A stretch of 64,000 nt of DNA from Nocardioides kongjuensis (GTDB taxonomy: Bacteria; Actinomycetota; Actinomycetes; Propionibacteriales; Nocardioidaceae), in contig NZ_JACCBF010000001.1 in NCBI RefSeq assembly GCF_013409625.1, forward strand, positions 992,001 through 1,056,000. The letters are read 5' to 3'. The translations under genes and the position numbers were made by a program. Shown one piece after another: positions 36,101 to 45,223 of this stretch. Numbering within the stretch: the first letter of the stretch is position 1; each line of letters opens with the position of its first letter. The notes below the pieces were generated by a model. The model was not told the origin of the DNA. It did no database searches and saw nothing but the letters and a program-made list of their open reading frames with translations.

Positions 36101-36945
36101 CCGAGGTCGAGCAGCGCGGCCGGGCGCAGGTTGAGCGAGCCCAGCAGCTCGTCGGCCATCGGTCCGGCCGCCAGCCGGATCGCGGCCGCGGGCGCCGGCA
36201 GCACCGCCGGGCGGTGCACCAGGTCCGACAGCGCCCGGGTGAACTCCGCGTTGGTCGGCGTGACCGGCGCGCACAGGTTGAAGGGCCCCGACGCCGTCGG
36301 GTGCTCGACGAGGAAGGCTGCGGCGCCGATCCAGTCACGCAGCGAGATGAGGGGGTAGTACTGACGGCCGTTGCCCAGGCGACCGCCGAGACCGGCGAGG
36401 AACTGGAGGCGCTGCTGCTGCAGGGGCGCGTGGCTCCGGTCCTGGACGGGAGCGGTGCGCAGGCGTACGACGCGCGCCCCGGCCCGGGCCGCGGGTTGGG
36501 TCGCGGCCTCCCACTCCCGGGCGACGCGGGTGAGCAGGGCGTGCCCCCGGGTGTCGGAGGCCTCGGTCAGCTCGGCCGGTCCGTGGTCGCCGTACCAGCT
36601 GACGCCGGAGGCGTTGACCAGTGCCGGCGGGTTCGGGGCTGCGGCGATCGTGGCCGCGAGCAGGCCCGTGGTGGCCCGGCGGCTGGCCATCACGTCGCGC
36701 GCCCACTTCTTCGAGTGGGGGTTGCCGATCAGGGGTGAGCCGGCGAGGTTGACGACGACGTCGGCAGCCTGGACCAGCTCGGCGTCGACGACGCCGGCCT
36801 GCGGGTCCCAGCGCGATTCGCTCGCGGCCCGACCCGGTGCCGGGTCACGACGGACCAGGCAGGTGACGTCGTGGCCCCGGCCGCGCAGCTCGGTGACGAG
36901 CTGGCGGCCGAGGAAGCCGGACGAGCCGGCGACCACGACGTGCAC
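36034..36945 (-). CDS. TIGR01777-family NAD-binding oxidoreductase/epimerase
   Basis: The 303-residue protein starts at GTG 36945, chosen because the Rossmann loop begins directly after it (VHVVVAGSSGFLGRQLVTEL) and because an upstream ATG would read into sucB. Other family features are VVNLAGSPLIG, NASGVSWYGDHG and GNGRQYYPLISLRDW. The family are atypical SDR proteins similar to cell-division-inhibitor annotations, but their substrate is unknown. It starts 8 bp after the sucB stop, so may be co-transcribed. Confidence 0.88.
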   Translation of the reverse strand: MHVVVAGSSGFLGRQLVTELRGRGHDVTCLVRRDPAPGRAASESRWDPQAGVVDAELVQAADVVVNLAGSPLIGNPHSKKWARDVMASRRATTGLLAATIAAAPNPPALVNASGVSWYGDHGPAELTEASDTRGHALLTRVAREWEAATQPAARAGARVVRLRTAPVQDRSHAPLQQQRLQFLAGLGGRLGNGRQYYPLISLRDWIGAAAFLVEHPTASGPFNLCAPVTPTNAEFTRALSDLVHRPAVLPAPAAAIRLAAGPMADELLGSLNLRPAALLDLGYGFADRDVASVLATGLRGSAA

Positions 36946-36952
36946 GGCTGGC

Positions 36953-38692
36953 TCAGACCTCGAACTGACCGGCCTCGAGGCGCTTCTTGAGGTCACGCAG
37001 GAAGCGACCGGCGTCGGCGCCGTCGACCACCCGGTGGTCGTAGGTGAGCGCGAAGTAGACCATGTGGCGCACCGCGATGGTCTCGCCGAGGTCCTCGTCG
37101 TCGATCACCACGGGACGCTTGACCACGGCACCGGGCCCGAGGATGGCGACCTGCGGCTGGTTGATGATCGGCGTGTCCCACAGCGCGCCGAAGCTGCCGA
37201 GGTTGGTGATGGTGAAGGTGCCGCCGGAGAGCTCGTCGGGACCGATCTTGTTGGTCCGGGTTCGCTCGGCGACGTCGGAGATCTTCTTGGCCAGGCCGGA
37301 GATCGACAGGTCACCCGCGTCCTTGACGACCGGGGTGAGCAGGCCCTTGTCGGTGTCGACGGCGAACGCGACGTTCTCGCGGTCGTAGTAGGTGATCTCG
37401 CCCTTCTCGAGGTCGAGGTTGGCGTTGAGCGACGGGTGCTGCTTGAGGGTGTCGATCGCGGCCTTGGTGAAGAACGGCAGGTACGTCAGCTTGACGCCTT
37501 CGCGCGCCAGGAACTCCGCCTTCACGCTCTCGCGCAGCCGGGCGATGTTGGTGACGTCGACCTCGACCACCTGGGTGAGCTGGGCGGAGACGTGCAGCGA
37601 CTCGACCATCCGCTCGGCGATGATCTTGCGCAGCCGGCTGACCTTGACCGTCTGGCCGCGCAGCGGGGACGGCGTGGCCGGAGCGGCGGCCGACGCCGCG
37701 GGGGCAGCGGGAGCAGCGGCGGCGGGAGCCTTCGCCGCAGCGGCGGCGTCGAGGACGTCCTGCTTGCGGATCCGGCCACCCACACCCGAGCCGTTGACCT
37801 GGCCGAGGTCGACACCGTGCTGGGCGGCGAGCTTGCGCACCAGCGGGGTGACGTAGCCGGGACCCTCGGTGGCGTCGGCCGCGTGGGCCGGAGCGGTCGC
37901 GGTCGCTGCAGCCGGAGCCGGAGGAGCGGCCGGGGCCGGAGGAGCGGCCGGGGCGGGAGCAGCGGCGGCGGGCGCCGGAGCGGCGGGCGCGGGAGCCGGC
38001 GCGGGCTCGGCCGGAGCCGGGGCGGCGGGCGCAGCCGGGGCAGCGGCCGGCGTACCCGACCCGATGATGGCGAGCTCGGCCCCGACCTCGACGGTCTCGT
38101 CCTCGGCGGCCTTGATCTCGAGCAGCGTGCCGGCGACGGGCGAGGGGATCTCGGTGTCGACCTTGTCGGTGGAGACCTCGAGCAGCGGCTCGTCGACGGC
38201 GACGGCGTCGCCGACCTGCTTGAGCCAGCGGGTGACGGTGCCCTCGGTGACCGACTCGCCCAGGGCGGGCAGGGTGACGGCGGTGCCCTCGGCGGCGCCC
38301 GACGCGGCCGGCTCGGGGGCGGCGGGAGCCGACGGCGTCTCCGGAGCAGCGGGCGTCGGGGGAGCCTCGGCGGCGGGAGCAGGCTCGGGCTCGGCAGGAG
38401 CTGCCGGAGCCTCGGCAGCCGGAGCCTCGGCGGCGGGTGCGGCGGCGGCCTCACCGGCCTCGCCGACGACGGCCAGCACGGCGCCGACCTCGACCGTGTC
38501 GTCCTCGTTCGCGCGGATCTCGACCAGCGTGCCGGCCACCGGAGACGGGATCTCCGTGTCCACCTTGTCGGTGCTGACCTCGAGCAGGGGCTCGTCGATC
38601 GCGATCTGGTCGCCGACCTGCTTGAGCCAGCGAGTGACGGTGCCTTCGGTGACGGACTCACCGAGCGCGGGGAGAGTGACTTCGGTCGCCAT
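36953..38692 (-). CDS. sucB: 2-oxoglutarate dehydrogenase E2, dihydrolipoamide succinyltransferase
   Basis: The 579-residue protein starts at ATG 38692 ([20 protein letters not shown]). Two lipoyl domains are nearly identical, at about residues 2-78 and 136-212, each with the lipoylated Lys in STDKVDTE. Ala/Pro linkers join them. A peripheral subunit-binding domain ([20 protein letters not shown]) occupies about 285-320 and a catalytic acyltransferase domain about 345-579, ending [20 protein letters not shown] with the catalytic His. The enzyme transfers succinyl groups in the TCA cycle. The two-domain form is typical of actinobacterial SucB. It sits beside the lipoate synthesis genes it depends on. 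Confidence 0.95.
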   Translation of the reverse strand: MATEVTLPALGESVTEGTVTRWLKQVGDQIAIDEPLLEVSTDKVDTEIPSPVAGTLVEIRANEDDTVEVGAVLAVVGEAGEAAAAPAAEAPAAEAPAAPAEPEPAPAAEAPPTPAAPETPSAPAAPEPAASGAAEGTAVTLPALGESVTEGTVTRWLKQVGDAVAVDEPLLEVSTDKVDTEIPSPVAGTLLEIKAAEDETVEVGAELAIIGSGTPAAAPAAPAAPAPAEPAPAPAPAAPAPAAAAPAPAAPPAPAAPPAPAAATATAPAHAADATEGPGYVTPLVRKLAAQHGVDLGQVNGSGVGGRIRKQDVLDAAAAAKAPAAAAPAAPAASAAAPATPSPLRGQTVKVSRLRKIIAERMVESLHVSAQLTQVVEVDVTNIARLRESVKAEFLAREGVKLTYLPFFTKAAIDTLKQHPSLNANLDLEKGEITYYDRENVAFAVDTDKGLLTPVVKDAGDLSISGLAKKISDVAERTRTNKIGPDELSGGTFTITNLGSFGALWDTPIINQPQVAILGPGAVVKRPVVIDDEDLGETIAVRHMVYFALTYDHRVVDGADAGRFLRDLKKRLEAGQFEV

Positions 38693-38762
38693 GGGTCTCA
38701 TCCTTGCACCACGAGCGAAGCAACTTGCAACGGCCCACCCGCGGTTCGGGCAAACTGGAACC

Positions 38763-39167
38763 ATGGGTTTGTTCGACCGGTTCCGCGGGCGCTCGAAGGT
38801 ACGCATGAGTAACCCCGCACGGGACGCCGCACGCACCGGCTCCACGCGGGTCCGGGCGGCAGACCGCGCCGACGAGGAGCACCTGACCACCTGGCTCCAG
38901 GAGCGCCGTGGCGTCGAGGGATTCGTCGAGCCGCGCACGGCCGTCAGCGAGGTCACCCTGCTGCTGGTCGCCCACGACGGTGAGTGGACCCGCCGCCGGG
39001 TGCCGTCGATCAACTGGGCCCACGACTTCTGCAACCGCCACCAGGTCCCGTCCTACGACGCCGCCGTGGTCGGCATCCCGCAGCGGATGCGGGACTACAA
39101 CTCCCGGGTCAGGCAGGCACAGAAGCAGCGGGAGCAGCAGCGCCGCCAGCAGTCGCCCGACTCCTGA
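38763..39167 (+). CDS. Conserved hypothetical protein
   Basis: The 134-residue protein starts at ATG 38763 ([21 protein letters not shown]). It is soluble, charged and basic in the last 20 residues, with a middle region [20 protein letters not shown] and a [20 protein letters not shown] stretch that looks conserved. No family function is known to me. It diverges from sucB and its 3' end overlaps the convergent pepA by 59 bp. The hexamer CAAACT lies 7 nt before the ATG and may serve as a -10 box. Confidence 0.7.
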   Translation: MGLFDRFRGRSKVRMSNPARDAARTGSTRVRAADRADEEHLTTWLQERRGVEGFVEPRTAVSEVTLLLVAHDGEWTRRRVPSINWAHDFCNRHQVPSYDAAVVGIPQRMRDYNSRVRQAQKQREQQRRQQSPDS

Positions 39168-40644
39168 GGTACTCCAGCAGGGTCGCCACGCCGTAGCCCG
39201 TCGCCCCTGCCGCGAGGTGACCGGCCGGGCCGCCCTTGTTGAAGGTCGGCCCGGCGATGTCGAGGTGCGCCCACGGCAGGCCGCCGGTGAACTCGCGCAG
39301 GAACGCCGCGGCGAACAGGCCGCCGCCCCAGCGGATGCCGTCGTACTGGGCGAGGTCGGCGATGGTCGAGCCGTGGATGCGCTCGTCCATGAACTCCGGG
39401 ATCGGCATCGGCCAGGCGTCCTCGCCGACTGCGGCTCCGGCCGCGAGCACGGTCGCGACGACGTCGTCGTCGCCCATCACGCCGGCCATCTTCTCGCCGA
39501 GTGCCATCACCATGTGGCCCGTGAGGGTGGCGATGTCGAGGACCACGTCGGGCTCGGCCTCGACCGCACGGCCGAGCGCGTCGGCGAGCACGAGACGGCC
39601 CTCGGCGTCGGTGTTGGTCACCTCCACGGTGGTGCCGTCGTAGGTCGTGAGCACGTCGCCAGGACGCATCGACGCCTCGCCGACCATGTTCTCGGCCAGC
39701 GCGGCGTACGCCGAGACCCGCACCGGCAGGCCCAGCCGGGCGGCGGCGAGGGTGGCCTGGACGACGGCCGCGGCGCCGGCCATGTCCTCCTTCATCGTCG
39801 CCATGCTGGCGGCCGGCTTGATCCACAGGCCGCCGGAGTCGAAGGTGATGCCCTTGCCGACCAGGGCGACGTGTGCGACCGCGTCCTTGGGGGCGTAGCT
39901 GAGCTCGACCAGGCGCGGGGGAGCAGCCGACCCGGCGCCGACGGCGAGCAGGCCGCCGCAGCCGAGCTCGGCGAGGCGGTCCTCGTCGAGGACGGTGACC
40001 TTCACCTGGGTGGCGCCCTTGTCGAGTCCCTTGTTGGTCGACCTCACTGCGGCGGCGATGGCGTCGGCGAAGGCCGGCGGCGTCAGGTCACCCGGGGGAG
40101 TGTTCACCCAGTCGCGCGCGGCGACGACGGCGTCGACGAGGACCTGGGCGGGCCCGAGGGCCGACACGACGTCGGCACGACGCGCCGCCGGGGTCAGGAC
40201 CACGACCTCCGCGGGCGTCGTCGGCGTACCGGGCTTGCTCTTGTAGCTCGTGAACGCGTACCCGCCGAGCCGGTAGCCCTCGACGACCGCACGGACCAGC
40301 TCGGGGGTGTCGGCGGGCAGGGCCAGGGCGACCGAGGCCGCGTTGGTGACGGCGCGGGCGGCATTCCCGGCGGCACGGCGTACGGCGGCCGCGTCGGGGT
40401 CGGGGCCCAGGCCGACCAGCACGAGCAGCGGAGAGGCGATGGTGCCGCCCGTGGGCACCTTGGCGACCTCGCCGGCCCCGCCCTTGACACCGAGCGTGGC
40501 GAGCAGGCCGCTGAGCTTGCGCCCGTACGCGGACGCCACGTCCTCGGCCCCCGGAGCCAGCTTCCCGTCGGGCAGCACCCCGACGACGACCGCTTCGGCG
40601 CGGGTCTTGGCGGGGCTGGCCGTGCGGAGGGCGAAGGTCGTCAC
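39109..40644 (-). CDS. pepA: Leucyl aminopeptidase (M17 family)
   Basis: The 511-residue cytosolic metallopeptidase starts at GTG 40644. The M17 signature NTDAEGRLVLADAL is clear, as are GKGITFDSGGLWIKP and MKEDMAGAAAVV, which carry zinc ligands and the catalytic Lys. It removes N-terminal residues from peptides. A TATCCT box ends 6 nt before the start; a mirror-image promoter box for gcvT lies next to it in the 33-bp gap. Confidence 0.95.
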   Translation of the reverse strand: MTTFALRTASPAKTRAEAVVVGVLPDGKLAPGAEDVASAYGRKLSGLLATLGVKGGAGEVAKVPTGGTIASPLLVLVGLGPDPDAAAVRRAAGNAARAVTNAASVALALPADTPELVRAVVEGYRLGGYAFTSYKSKPGTPTTPAEVVVLTPAARRADVVSALGPAQVLVDAVVAARDWVNTPPGDLTPPAFADAIAAAVRSTNKGLDKGATQVKVTVLDEDRLAELGCGGLLAVGAGSAAPPRLVELSYAPKDAVAHVALVGKGITFDSGGLWIKPAASMATMKEDMAGAAAVVQATLAAARLGLPVRVSAYAALAENMVGEASMRPGDVLTTYDGTTVEVTNTDAEGRLVLADALGRAVEAEPDVVLDIATLTGHMVMALGEKMAGVMGDDDVVATVLAAGAAVGEDAWPMPIPEFMDERIHGSTIADLAQYDGIRWGGGLFAAAFLREFTGGLPWAHLDIAGPTFNKGGPAGHLAAGATGYGVATLLEYLRSRATAGGAAAPAASVPA

Positions 40645-40650
40645 CCGCGA

Positions 40651-40656
40651 AGGATA
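40651..40656 (-). promoter_or_regulatory. -10 box (TATCCT) for pepA
   Basis: On the minus strand TATCCT ends 6 nt before the pepA GTG at 40644, in a gap of only 33 bp shared with gcvT. Confidence 0.5.
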
Positions 40657-40664
40657 TCGAGCGA

Positions 40665-40670
40665 TAGATT
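40665..40670 (+). promoter_or_regulatory. -10 box (TAGATT) for gcvT
   Basis: TAGATT ends 7 nt before the gcvT ATG at 40678, next to the opposite box for pepA. Confidence 0.5.
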
Positions 40671-40677
40671 GCCGACC

Positions 40678-41793
40678 ATGGCCGACGCGACCCCGTCCCC
40701 ACTGACCAGCCCGCTGCACGACCGGCACGAGGCGCTCGGCGCCAAGTTCTCGGAGTTCGGCGGCTGGCTGATGCCCCTGGAGTACCCGACGGGCGTCGTC
40801 AAGGAGCACGCCGCGGTCCGTGGCGGTGTCGGCATCTTCGACGTCAGCCACCTCGGCAAGCTCGTGGTGCGCGGGCCCGGCGCGGTCGAGTTCCTCAACG
40901 CCACGCTCACCAACGACCTGCACCGGATCGGGCCGGGCCGGGCGCAGTACAGCCTGGTCGTCGACGACGCCACCGGCGGGATCGTCGACGACGTGTTCAC
41001 CTACTACCGCGACGACGACCACGTGCTCGTCGTGCCGAACGCCGCCAACAACGACGAGGTGCGCCGCCGGCTGGTCGAGGCCGCGCCCGAGGGCATCGAG
41101 GTCCTCGACCACCACCGCGACTACGTCATCCTGGCCGTCCAGGGCACGAGGTCCGACGAGGTCGTCGCAGGGGTCGGCCTGCCCGTCGGCCACGACTACC
41201 TGACCTTCGTCGAGGCGCCGTTCGAGGGCGCCGAGGTCGTCGTGTGCCGCACCGGCTACACCGGCGAGCGCGGCTACGAGCTGATCGCGCCGTCCACGGT
41301 CGCCCCCGCCCTGTGGGACGCGCTGATGAGGGCCGGCGAGCCGTACGGTCTGGTGCCGGCCGGCCTCGGCGCCCGCGACACGCTGCGCACCGAGATGGGC
41401 TACCCGCTGCACGGCCAGGACATCTCGCCCGACATCACGCCCAACGAGGCCCGCCTCGGCTGGGCGGTCGGCTGGAAGAAGCCCGCCTTCTGGGGCCGCG
41501 ACAAGCTGCTCGCCGAGCGCGAGGAGGGCCCGCGCCGCAAGCTGGTCGGCCTGGTCTCCACGGGACGCGCGATCCCGCGACCGCACATGAGCGTGCGCCT
41601 CCTGCGCGACGTCCCGCTCGGCGAGGTCACCTCCGGCACCTTCTCGCCGACCATGAAGAAGGGCATCGCCCTCGCGCTGGTCTCGACCGTCGTCGACGAC
41701 GGGGCCGAGGTGATGGTCGACGTACGCGGCCGGCCCGAGGTCTTCCAGATCACCAAGCCGCCGTTCGTGCAGCCGTCCGTGCGAGAGTCGTAG
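40678..41793 (+). CDS. gcvT: Glycine cleavage system T protein (aminomethyltransferase)
   Basis: The 371-residue protein starts at ATG 40678 and begins SPLHDRHEALGAKFSEFGGW. GIFDVSHLGKLVVRGP, TNDLHRIGPGRAQYSLVV and GYTGERGYEL are family motifs, and the C-terminal EVTSGTFSPTMKKGIALALV is also conserved. It takes the aminomethyl group from the lipoylated H protein to tetrahydrofolate. No gcvH or gcvP is near here. Confidence 0.96.
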   Translation: MADATPSPLTSPLHDRHEALGAKFSEFGGWLMPLEYPTGVVKEHAAVRGGVGIFDVSHLGKLVVRGPGAVEFLNATLTNDLHRIGPGRAQYSLVVDDATGGIVDDVFTYYRDDDHVLVVPNAANNDEVRRRLVEAAPEGIEVLDHHRDYVILAVQGTRSDEVVAGVGLPVGHDYLTFVEAPFEGAEVVVCRTGYTGERGYELIAPSTVAPALWDALMRAGEPYGLVPAGLGARDTLRTEMGYPLHGQDISPDITPNEARLGWAVGWKKPAFWGRDKLLAEREEGPRRKLVGLVSTGRAIPRPHMSVRLLRDVPLGEVTSGTFSPTMKKGIALALVSTVVDDGAEVMVDVRGRPEVFQITKPPFVQPSVRES

Positions 41794-41795
41794 AC

Positions 41796-42065
41796 ATGAG
41801 CCTTCCCGAGCAGCCTGCTCCGTACCGCCCCTCCGCCCCGGCCGAGAACCCCTGGCACTGGCGCCTCGAGGACGCCTCGGGCGCCGAGGTGAGGTTGAGC
41901 GGCGCCGACGCGACGGAGTACGCCGACGTCGCGTTCCCCAACCAGGGCGACGCCGAGTCGTGGATCGGGGAGACCTGGTCCGCACTCGCCGACCTCGGCG
42001 TCACCCACGTGACCCTGTTCGAGGTCGACCGCGAGGTCTACGGCCCCATGTCGCTGTCCGCATGA
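41796..42065 (+). CDS. Small conserved hypothetical protein
   Basis: The 89-residue protein starts 3 bp after gcvT and its stop overlaps the next start by 4 bp, so it is probably in one transcript with both. It is acidic and soluble, with WHWRLEDASGAEV and NQGDAESWIGETWSALADLG segments, and has no known function. Confidence 0.7.
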   Translation: MSLPEQPAPYRPSAPAENPWHWRLEDASGAEVRLSGADATEYADVAFPNQGDAESWIGETWSALADLGVTHVTLFEVDREVYGPMSLSA

Positions 42066-42910
42066 GCGCAGGTACGACGACCCGCGCCTTCCGGCAGGTC
42101 GACGTCTTCACCGCCGAGCCGCTGCTCGGCAACCCGGTCGCGGTGGTGCACGGCGCCGACGGGATGAGCGAGGAGGAGATGCAGCGCTTCGCCCGCTGGA
42201 CCAACCTCAGCGAGACGACCTTCCTGCTGGAGCCGACCGAGCCGGGCGCCGACTACCGGCTGCGGATCTTCACGACCGAGACCGAGCTGCCGTTCGCCGG
42301 CCACCCGACGCTGGGCTCGGCGCACGCGTGGCTCGAGCACGGCGGCGTGCCGGCGGGGGAGCGGATCGTGCAGCAGTGCGGCGTCGGGCTCGTCGAGCTG
42401 CGCCGCGACAGCGGCCGCCTCGCCTTCGCCGCCCCGGACCTGATCCGTTCCGGTCCGGTCGAGGACGCCCTGATCGGTGAGATCGCCGAGGCTCTGCGCA
42501 TCGCGCGCACCGACATCCTCGACATCGCCTGGGCCGACAACGGTCCCGGCTGGGTCGGCGTCCGGGTCGCCTCGGCCGAGCAGGTCCTCGCGCTCACGCC
42601 CGACCACGCGCGGCTGCCGGTCGACGTCGGCGTCGTCGGGCCCTACCCCGACGGAGCCGAGTGCGCGGTGGAGGTGCGCGCGTTCGTGCCGCACGCGGCG
42701 GGCATCGCCGAGGACCCGGTCACCGGGTCCCTCAACGCCTCGCTCGCGCAGTGGCTGACCGCCGACGGCACCCTGCCGCCGTCGTACGTCGCCGCACAGG
42801 GCACCGTGATCGGACGCCGCGGCCGGATCCACGTCGACACCGACGACGCCGGCACGATCTGGATCGGCGGCGACACCCTGACGACCATCCAGGGGACGGT
42901 CACGCTGTGA
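42062..42910 (+). CDS. PhzF-family isomerase/epimerase-like protein
   Basis: The 282-residue protein has the family N-terminus RQVDVFTAEPLLGNPVAVVH, then the Glu-containing TNLSETTFLLEP and FTTETELPFAGHPTLGSAHA, and ends with GIAEDPVTGSLNASLAQWL. The conserved Glu and the EDPVTGS motif are those seen in PhzF. The substrate is unknown. The start is ATG 42062, overlapping the previous stop. Confidence 0.93.
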   Translation: MSAGTTTRAFRQVDVFTAEPLLGNPVAVVHGADGMSEEEMQRFARWTNLSETTFLLEPTEPGADYRLRIFTTETELPFAGHPTLGSAHAWLEHGGVPAGERIVQQCGVGLVELRRDSGRLAFAAPDLIRSGPVEDALIGEIAEALRIARTDILDIAWADNGPGWVGVRVASAEQVLALTPDHARLPVDVGVVGPYPDGAECAVEVRAFVPHAAGIAEDPVTGSLNASLAQWLTADGTLPPSYVAAQGTVIGRRGRIHVDTDDAGTIWIGGDTLTTIQGTVTL

Positions 42911-42925
42911 CGACCGCCCGCCGAC

Positions 42926-42931
42926 TAGCCT
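42926..42931 (+). promoter_or_regulatory. -10 box (TAGCCT) for thyA
   Basis: TAGCCT ends 6 nt before the GTG at 42938, consistent with a leaderless message. Confidence 0.5.
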
Positions 42932-42937
42932 GACCAC

Positions 42938-43732
42938 GTGCGCGCGTACCTCGACCTCGTCCAGCGGATCCTCGACGAGGGCACCGAGAAGGGGGACCGC
43001 ACCGGCACCGGCACGCTGAGCGTGTTCGGGCACCAGATGCGCTTCGACCTCACCGAGGGCTTCCCGCTGGTGACCACCAAGAGGATCCACACCCGGTCGG
43101 TCTTCGGCGAGCTGCTCTGGTTCCTGCGCGGCGACACCAACGTGCGCTGGCTGCAGGAGCGCGGCATCACGATCTGGGACGAGTGGGCCGACGAGAACGG
43201 CGACCTCGGCCCCGTCTACGGTGCCCAGTGGCGCTCGTGGCCCACCCCCGACGGCGGTCACATCGACCAGCTCGCGCAGGTCATCGACCAGGTCCGGGCC
43301 AACCCCGACAGCCGCCGTCACATCGTCTCGGCGTGGAACCCCAGCCAGGTCGACGACATGGCGCTGCCGCCGTGCCACAGCCTGTTCCAGTTCTACGTCG
43401 CCGAGGGCCGCCTCAGCTGCCAGCTCTACCAGCGCTCGGCCGACGTCTTCCTCGGGGTGCCGTTCAACATCGCGTCGTACGCCCTGCTCACCCACATGGT
43501 CGCCCAGGTCGCCGGCCTCGGTGTCGGCGACTTCGTGCACACGCTCGGCGACGCGCACCTGTACTCCAACCACCTCGAGCAGGCTCGGCTCCAGCTGTCC
43601 CGGGAGCCGCGGCCGCTGCCCAAGCTGGTCCTCAACCCGGCCGTGACCGAGATCGACGCCTTCGAGCTCGAGGACATCACGGTCGAGGGCTACGACCCGC
43701 ACCCCGCGATCAAGGCGCCGATCGCCGTATGA
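42938..43732 (+). CDS. thyA: Thymidylate synthase
   Basis: The 264-residue enzyme converts dUMP to dTMP using methylenetetrahydrofolate. GTG 42938 gives [20 protein letters not shown]. The catalytic Cys is in [13 protein letters not shown] and the Arg motif in [14 protein letters not shown]; the end has [14 protein letters not shown]. Length matches bacterial ThyA. It overlaps folA by 4 bp. Confidence 0.97.
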   Translation: MRAYLDLVQRILDEGTEKGDRTGTGTLSVFGHQMRFDLTEGFPLVTTKRIHTRSVFGELLWFLRGDTNVRWLQERGITIWDEWADENGDLGPVYGAQWRSWPTPDGGHIDQLAQVIDQVRANPDSRRHIVSAWNPSQVDDMALPPCHSLFQFYVAEGRLSCQLYQRSADVFLGVPFNIASYALLTHMVAQVAGLGVGDFVHTLGDAHLYSNHLEQARLQLSREPRPLPKLVLNPAVTEIDAFELEDITVEGYDPHPAIKAPIAV

Positions 43733-44247
43733 GCACCCCAGCCGGACGTCGGGTCACGATGGTGGCCGCCGTCGCCGAGAACGGTGTCATCGGTGCCGAC
43801 GCCGACATCCCGTGGAAGATCAGCGAGGACTTCCAGCACTTCAAGGCCACCACGACGGGCCACGTGCTGATCCTGGGCCGGACGACCCACGAGGGCATCG
43901 GCCGTCCTTTGCCGGGCCGCACCACGGTCGTGCTGACCCGCGATCGCGACTACGCCGCCGAGGGCGTCGAGGTCGCCCACTCGATCACCGACGCCCTCGA
44001 GCTCGCCGACCGGATCCTCGAGGACCAGCCGGACGACCGGCAGGTGATGATCGGCGGGGGAGCGCACGTCTACGCCGCGGCGATGCCGTACGCCGACGAG
44101 CAGGTCATCTCCGAGATCCCGATGTCCCCCGAGGGCGACACGCACTACCCCGAGTTCAGCCCGAAGCGCTGGGCCGAGGTGCGCCGGGAGCCGCGCGACG
44201 GGTTCACCATCGTGTGGTGGGAGCGGGTCTTCGCCTGCGGCGGCTGA
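43729..44247 (+). CDS. folA: Dihydrofolate reductase
   Basis: The 172-residue enzyme regenerates tetrahydrofolate after Thy[21 protein letters not shown] is the active-site region with the catalytic Asp-type position replaced in context by SEDF, and [15 protein letters not shown] and [10 protein letters not shown] are NADPH-binding motifs. ATG 43729 overlaps the thyA stop by 4 bp (ATGA). Its stop lies inside a 12-bp tandem repeat. Confidence 0.95.
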   Translation: MSTPAGRRVTMVAAVAENGVIGADADIPWKISEDFQHFKATTTGHVLILGRTTHEGIGRPLPGRTTVVLTRDRDYAAEGVEVAHSITDALELADRILEDQPDDRQVMIGGGAHVYAAAMPYADEQVISEIPMSPEGDTHYPEFSPKRWAEVRREPRDGFTIVWWERVFACGG

Positions 44248-44270
44248 CCAGGCGGCTGACCAGGCGGCTG
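44239..44270 (+). repeat. 12-bp tandem repeat across the folA stop
   Basis: About 2.7 copies of GGCGGCTGACCA occur, the first of which includes the folA TGA. It looks like a simple slippage repeat. Confidence 0.8.
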
Positions 44271-44284
44271 GCAGGGTAGGAGCC

Positions 44285-45223
44285 ATGGAGCTCCGTGTCT
44301 TCACCGAACCGCAGCAGGGTGCGACGTACGACGACCTGCTGGCCGTCGCCCTCGAGGCCGAGAGGCTCGGCTTCGCAGCGTTCTTCCGCAGCGACCACTA
44401 CCTGCACATGAGCGGCGACGGGCTGCCCGGCTCGACCGACGCGTGGACCACGCTGGCGGGACTCGCTCGCGACACGAGGACCATCCGGCTCGGCACGATG
44501 ATGACGAGTGCGACCTTCCGGTACCCGGGCGTGCTGGCGATCCAGGTCGCCCAGGTCGACCAGATGAGCGGCGGCCGGGTCGAGCTCGGCATCGGCGCCG
44601 GCTGGTTCACCCAGGAGCACACCGCCTACGGCATCCCGTTCCCCGACACCCGCGAGCGCTTCGAGCGGTACGCCGAGCAGCTCGAGCTGATCACCGGGCT
44701 GTGGTCGACGCCGCTCGGCGAGCGCTACGCCTTCGACGGTGTCCACTACCAGCTCAGCGAGAGCCCGGCGCTGCCCAAGCCGGTGCAGACGAGCGGCCTG
44801 CGCGGCGGCGTACCCCTCCTCGTCGGGGGCAAGGGCGCCCGCAGGACACCGGCACTCGCGGCGGCGTACGCCGACGAGTTCAACCTGCCGTTCGTCGACG
44901 AGGAGTTCACCGCGCTCCAGTTCGGCCGCGTCCGCCGCGCCGCCGAGGAGATCGGCCGCGACCCCGACTCGATCACCTGGTCCAACGCACTGGTCCTGTG
45001 CGTCGGCGAGGACGAGGCGGCCATCGCCCGCCGGGCCGCCGCCATCGGCCGCGAGGTCGACGAGCTGCGGGAGAACGGGCTCGCCGGCACGCCCGAGGAG
45101 GTGGTCGCCAAGATCCGCCGGTACGGCGACCTCGGCGCCCAGCGCATCTACCTCCAGGTCCTGGACCTGGGCGACCTCGACCACCTGCGGCTGGTCGCGG
45201 CGGAGGTCATGCCGCACGTGTGA
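44285..45223 (+). CDS. LLM-class F420/FMN-dependent oxidoreductase
   Basis: The 312-residue luciferase-like protein starts at ATG 44285. Family features are LAVALEAERLGFAAFFRSDH at the N-terminus, TRTIRLGTMMTSATFRYPGV, VELGIGAGWFTQEH and GKGARRTPALAAAYADEFN. Actinobacterial members mostly use F420. The substrate is unknown. The last 17 bp overlap a convergent hydrolase gene. The sequence TAGGAG close before the ATG acts more like a ribosome site than a -10 box. Confidence 0.88.
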   Translation: MELRVFTEPQQGATYDDLLAVALEAERLGFAAFFRSDHYLHMSGDGLPGSTDAWTTLAGLARDTRTIRLGTMMTSATFRYPGVLAIQVAQVDQMSGGRVELGIGAGWFTQEHTAYGIPFPDTRERFERYAEQLELITGLWSTPLGERYAFDGVHYQLSESPALPKPVQTSGLRGGVPLLVGGKGARRTPALAAAYADEFNLPFVDEEFTALQFGRVRRAAEEIGRDPDSITWSNALVLCVGEDEAAIARRAAAIGREVDELRENGLAGTPEEVVAKIRRYGDLGAQRIYLQVLDLGDLDHLRLVAAEVMPHV

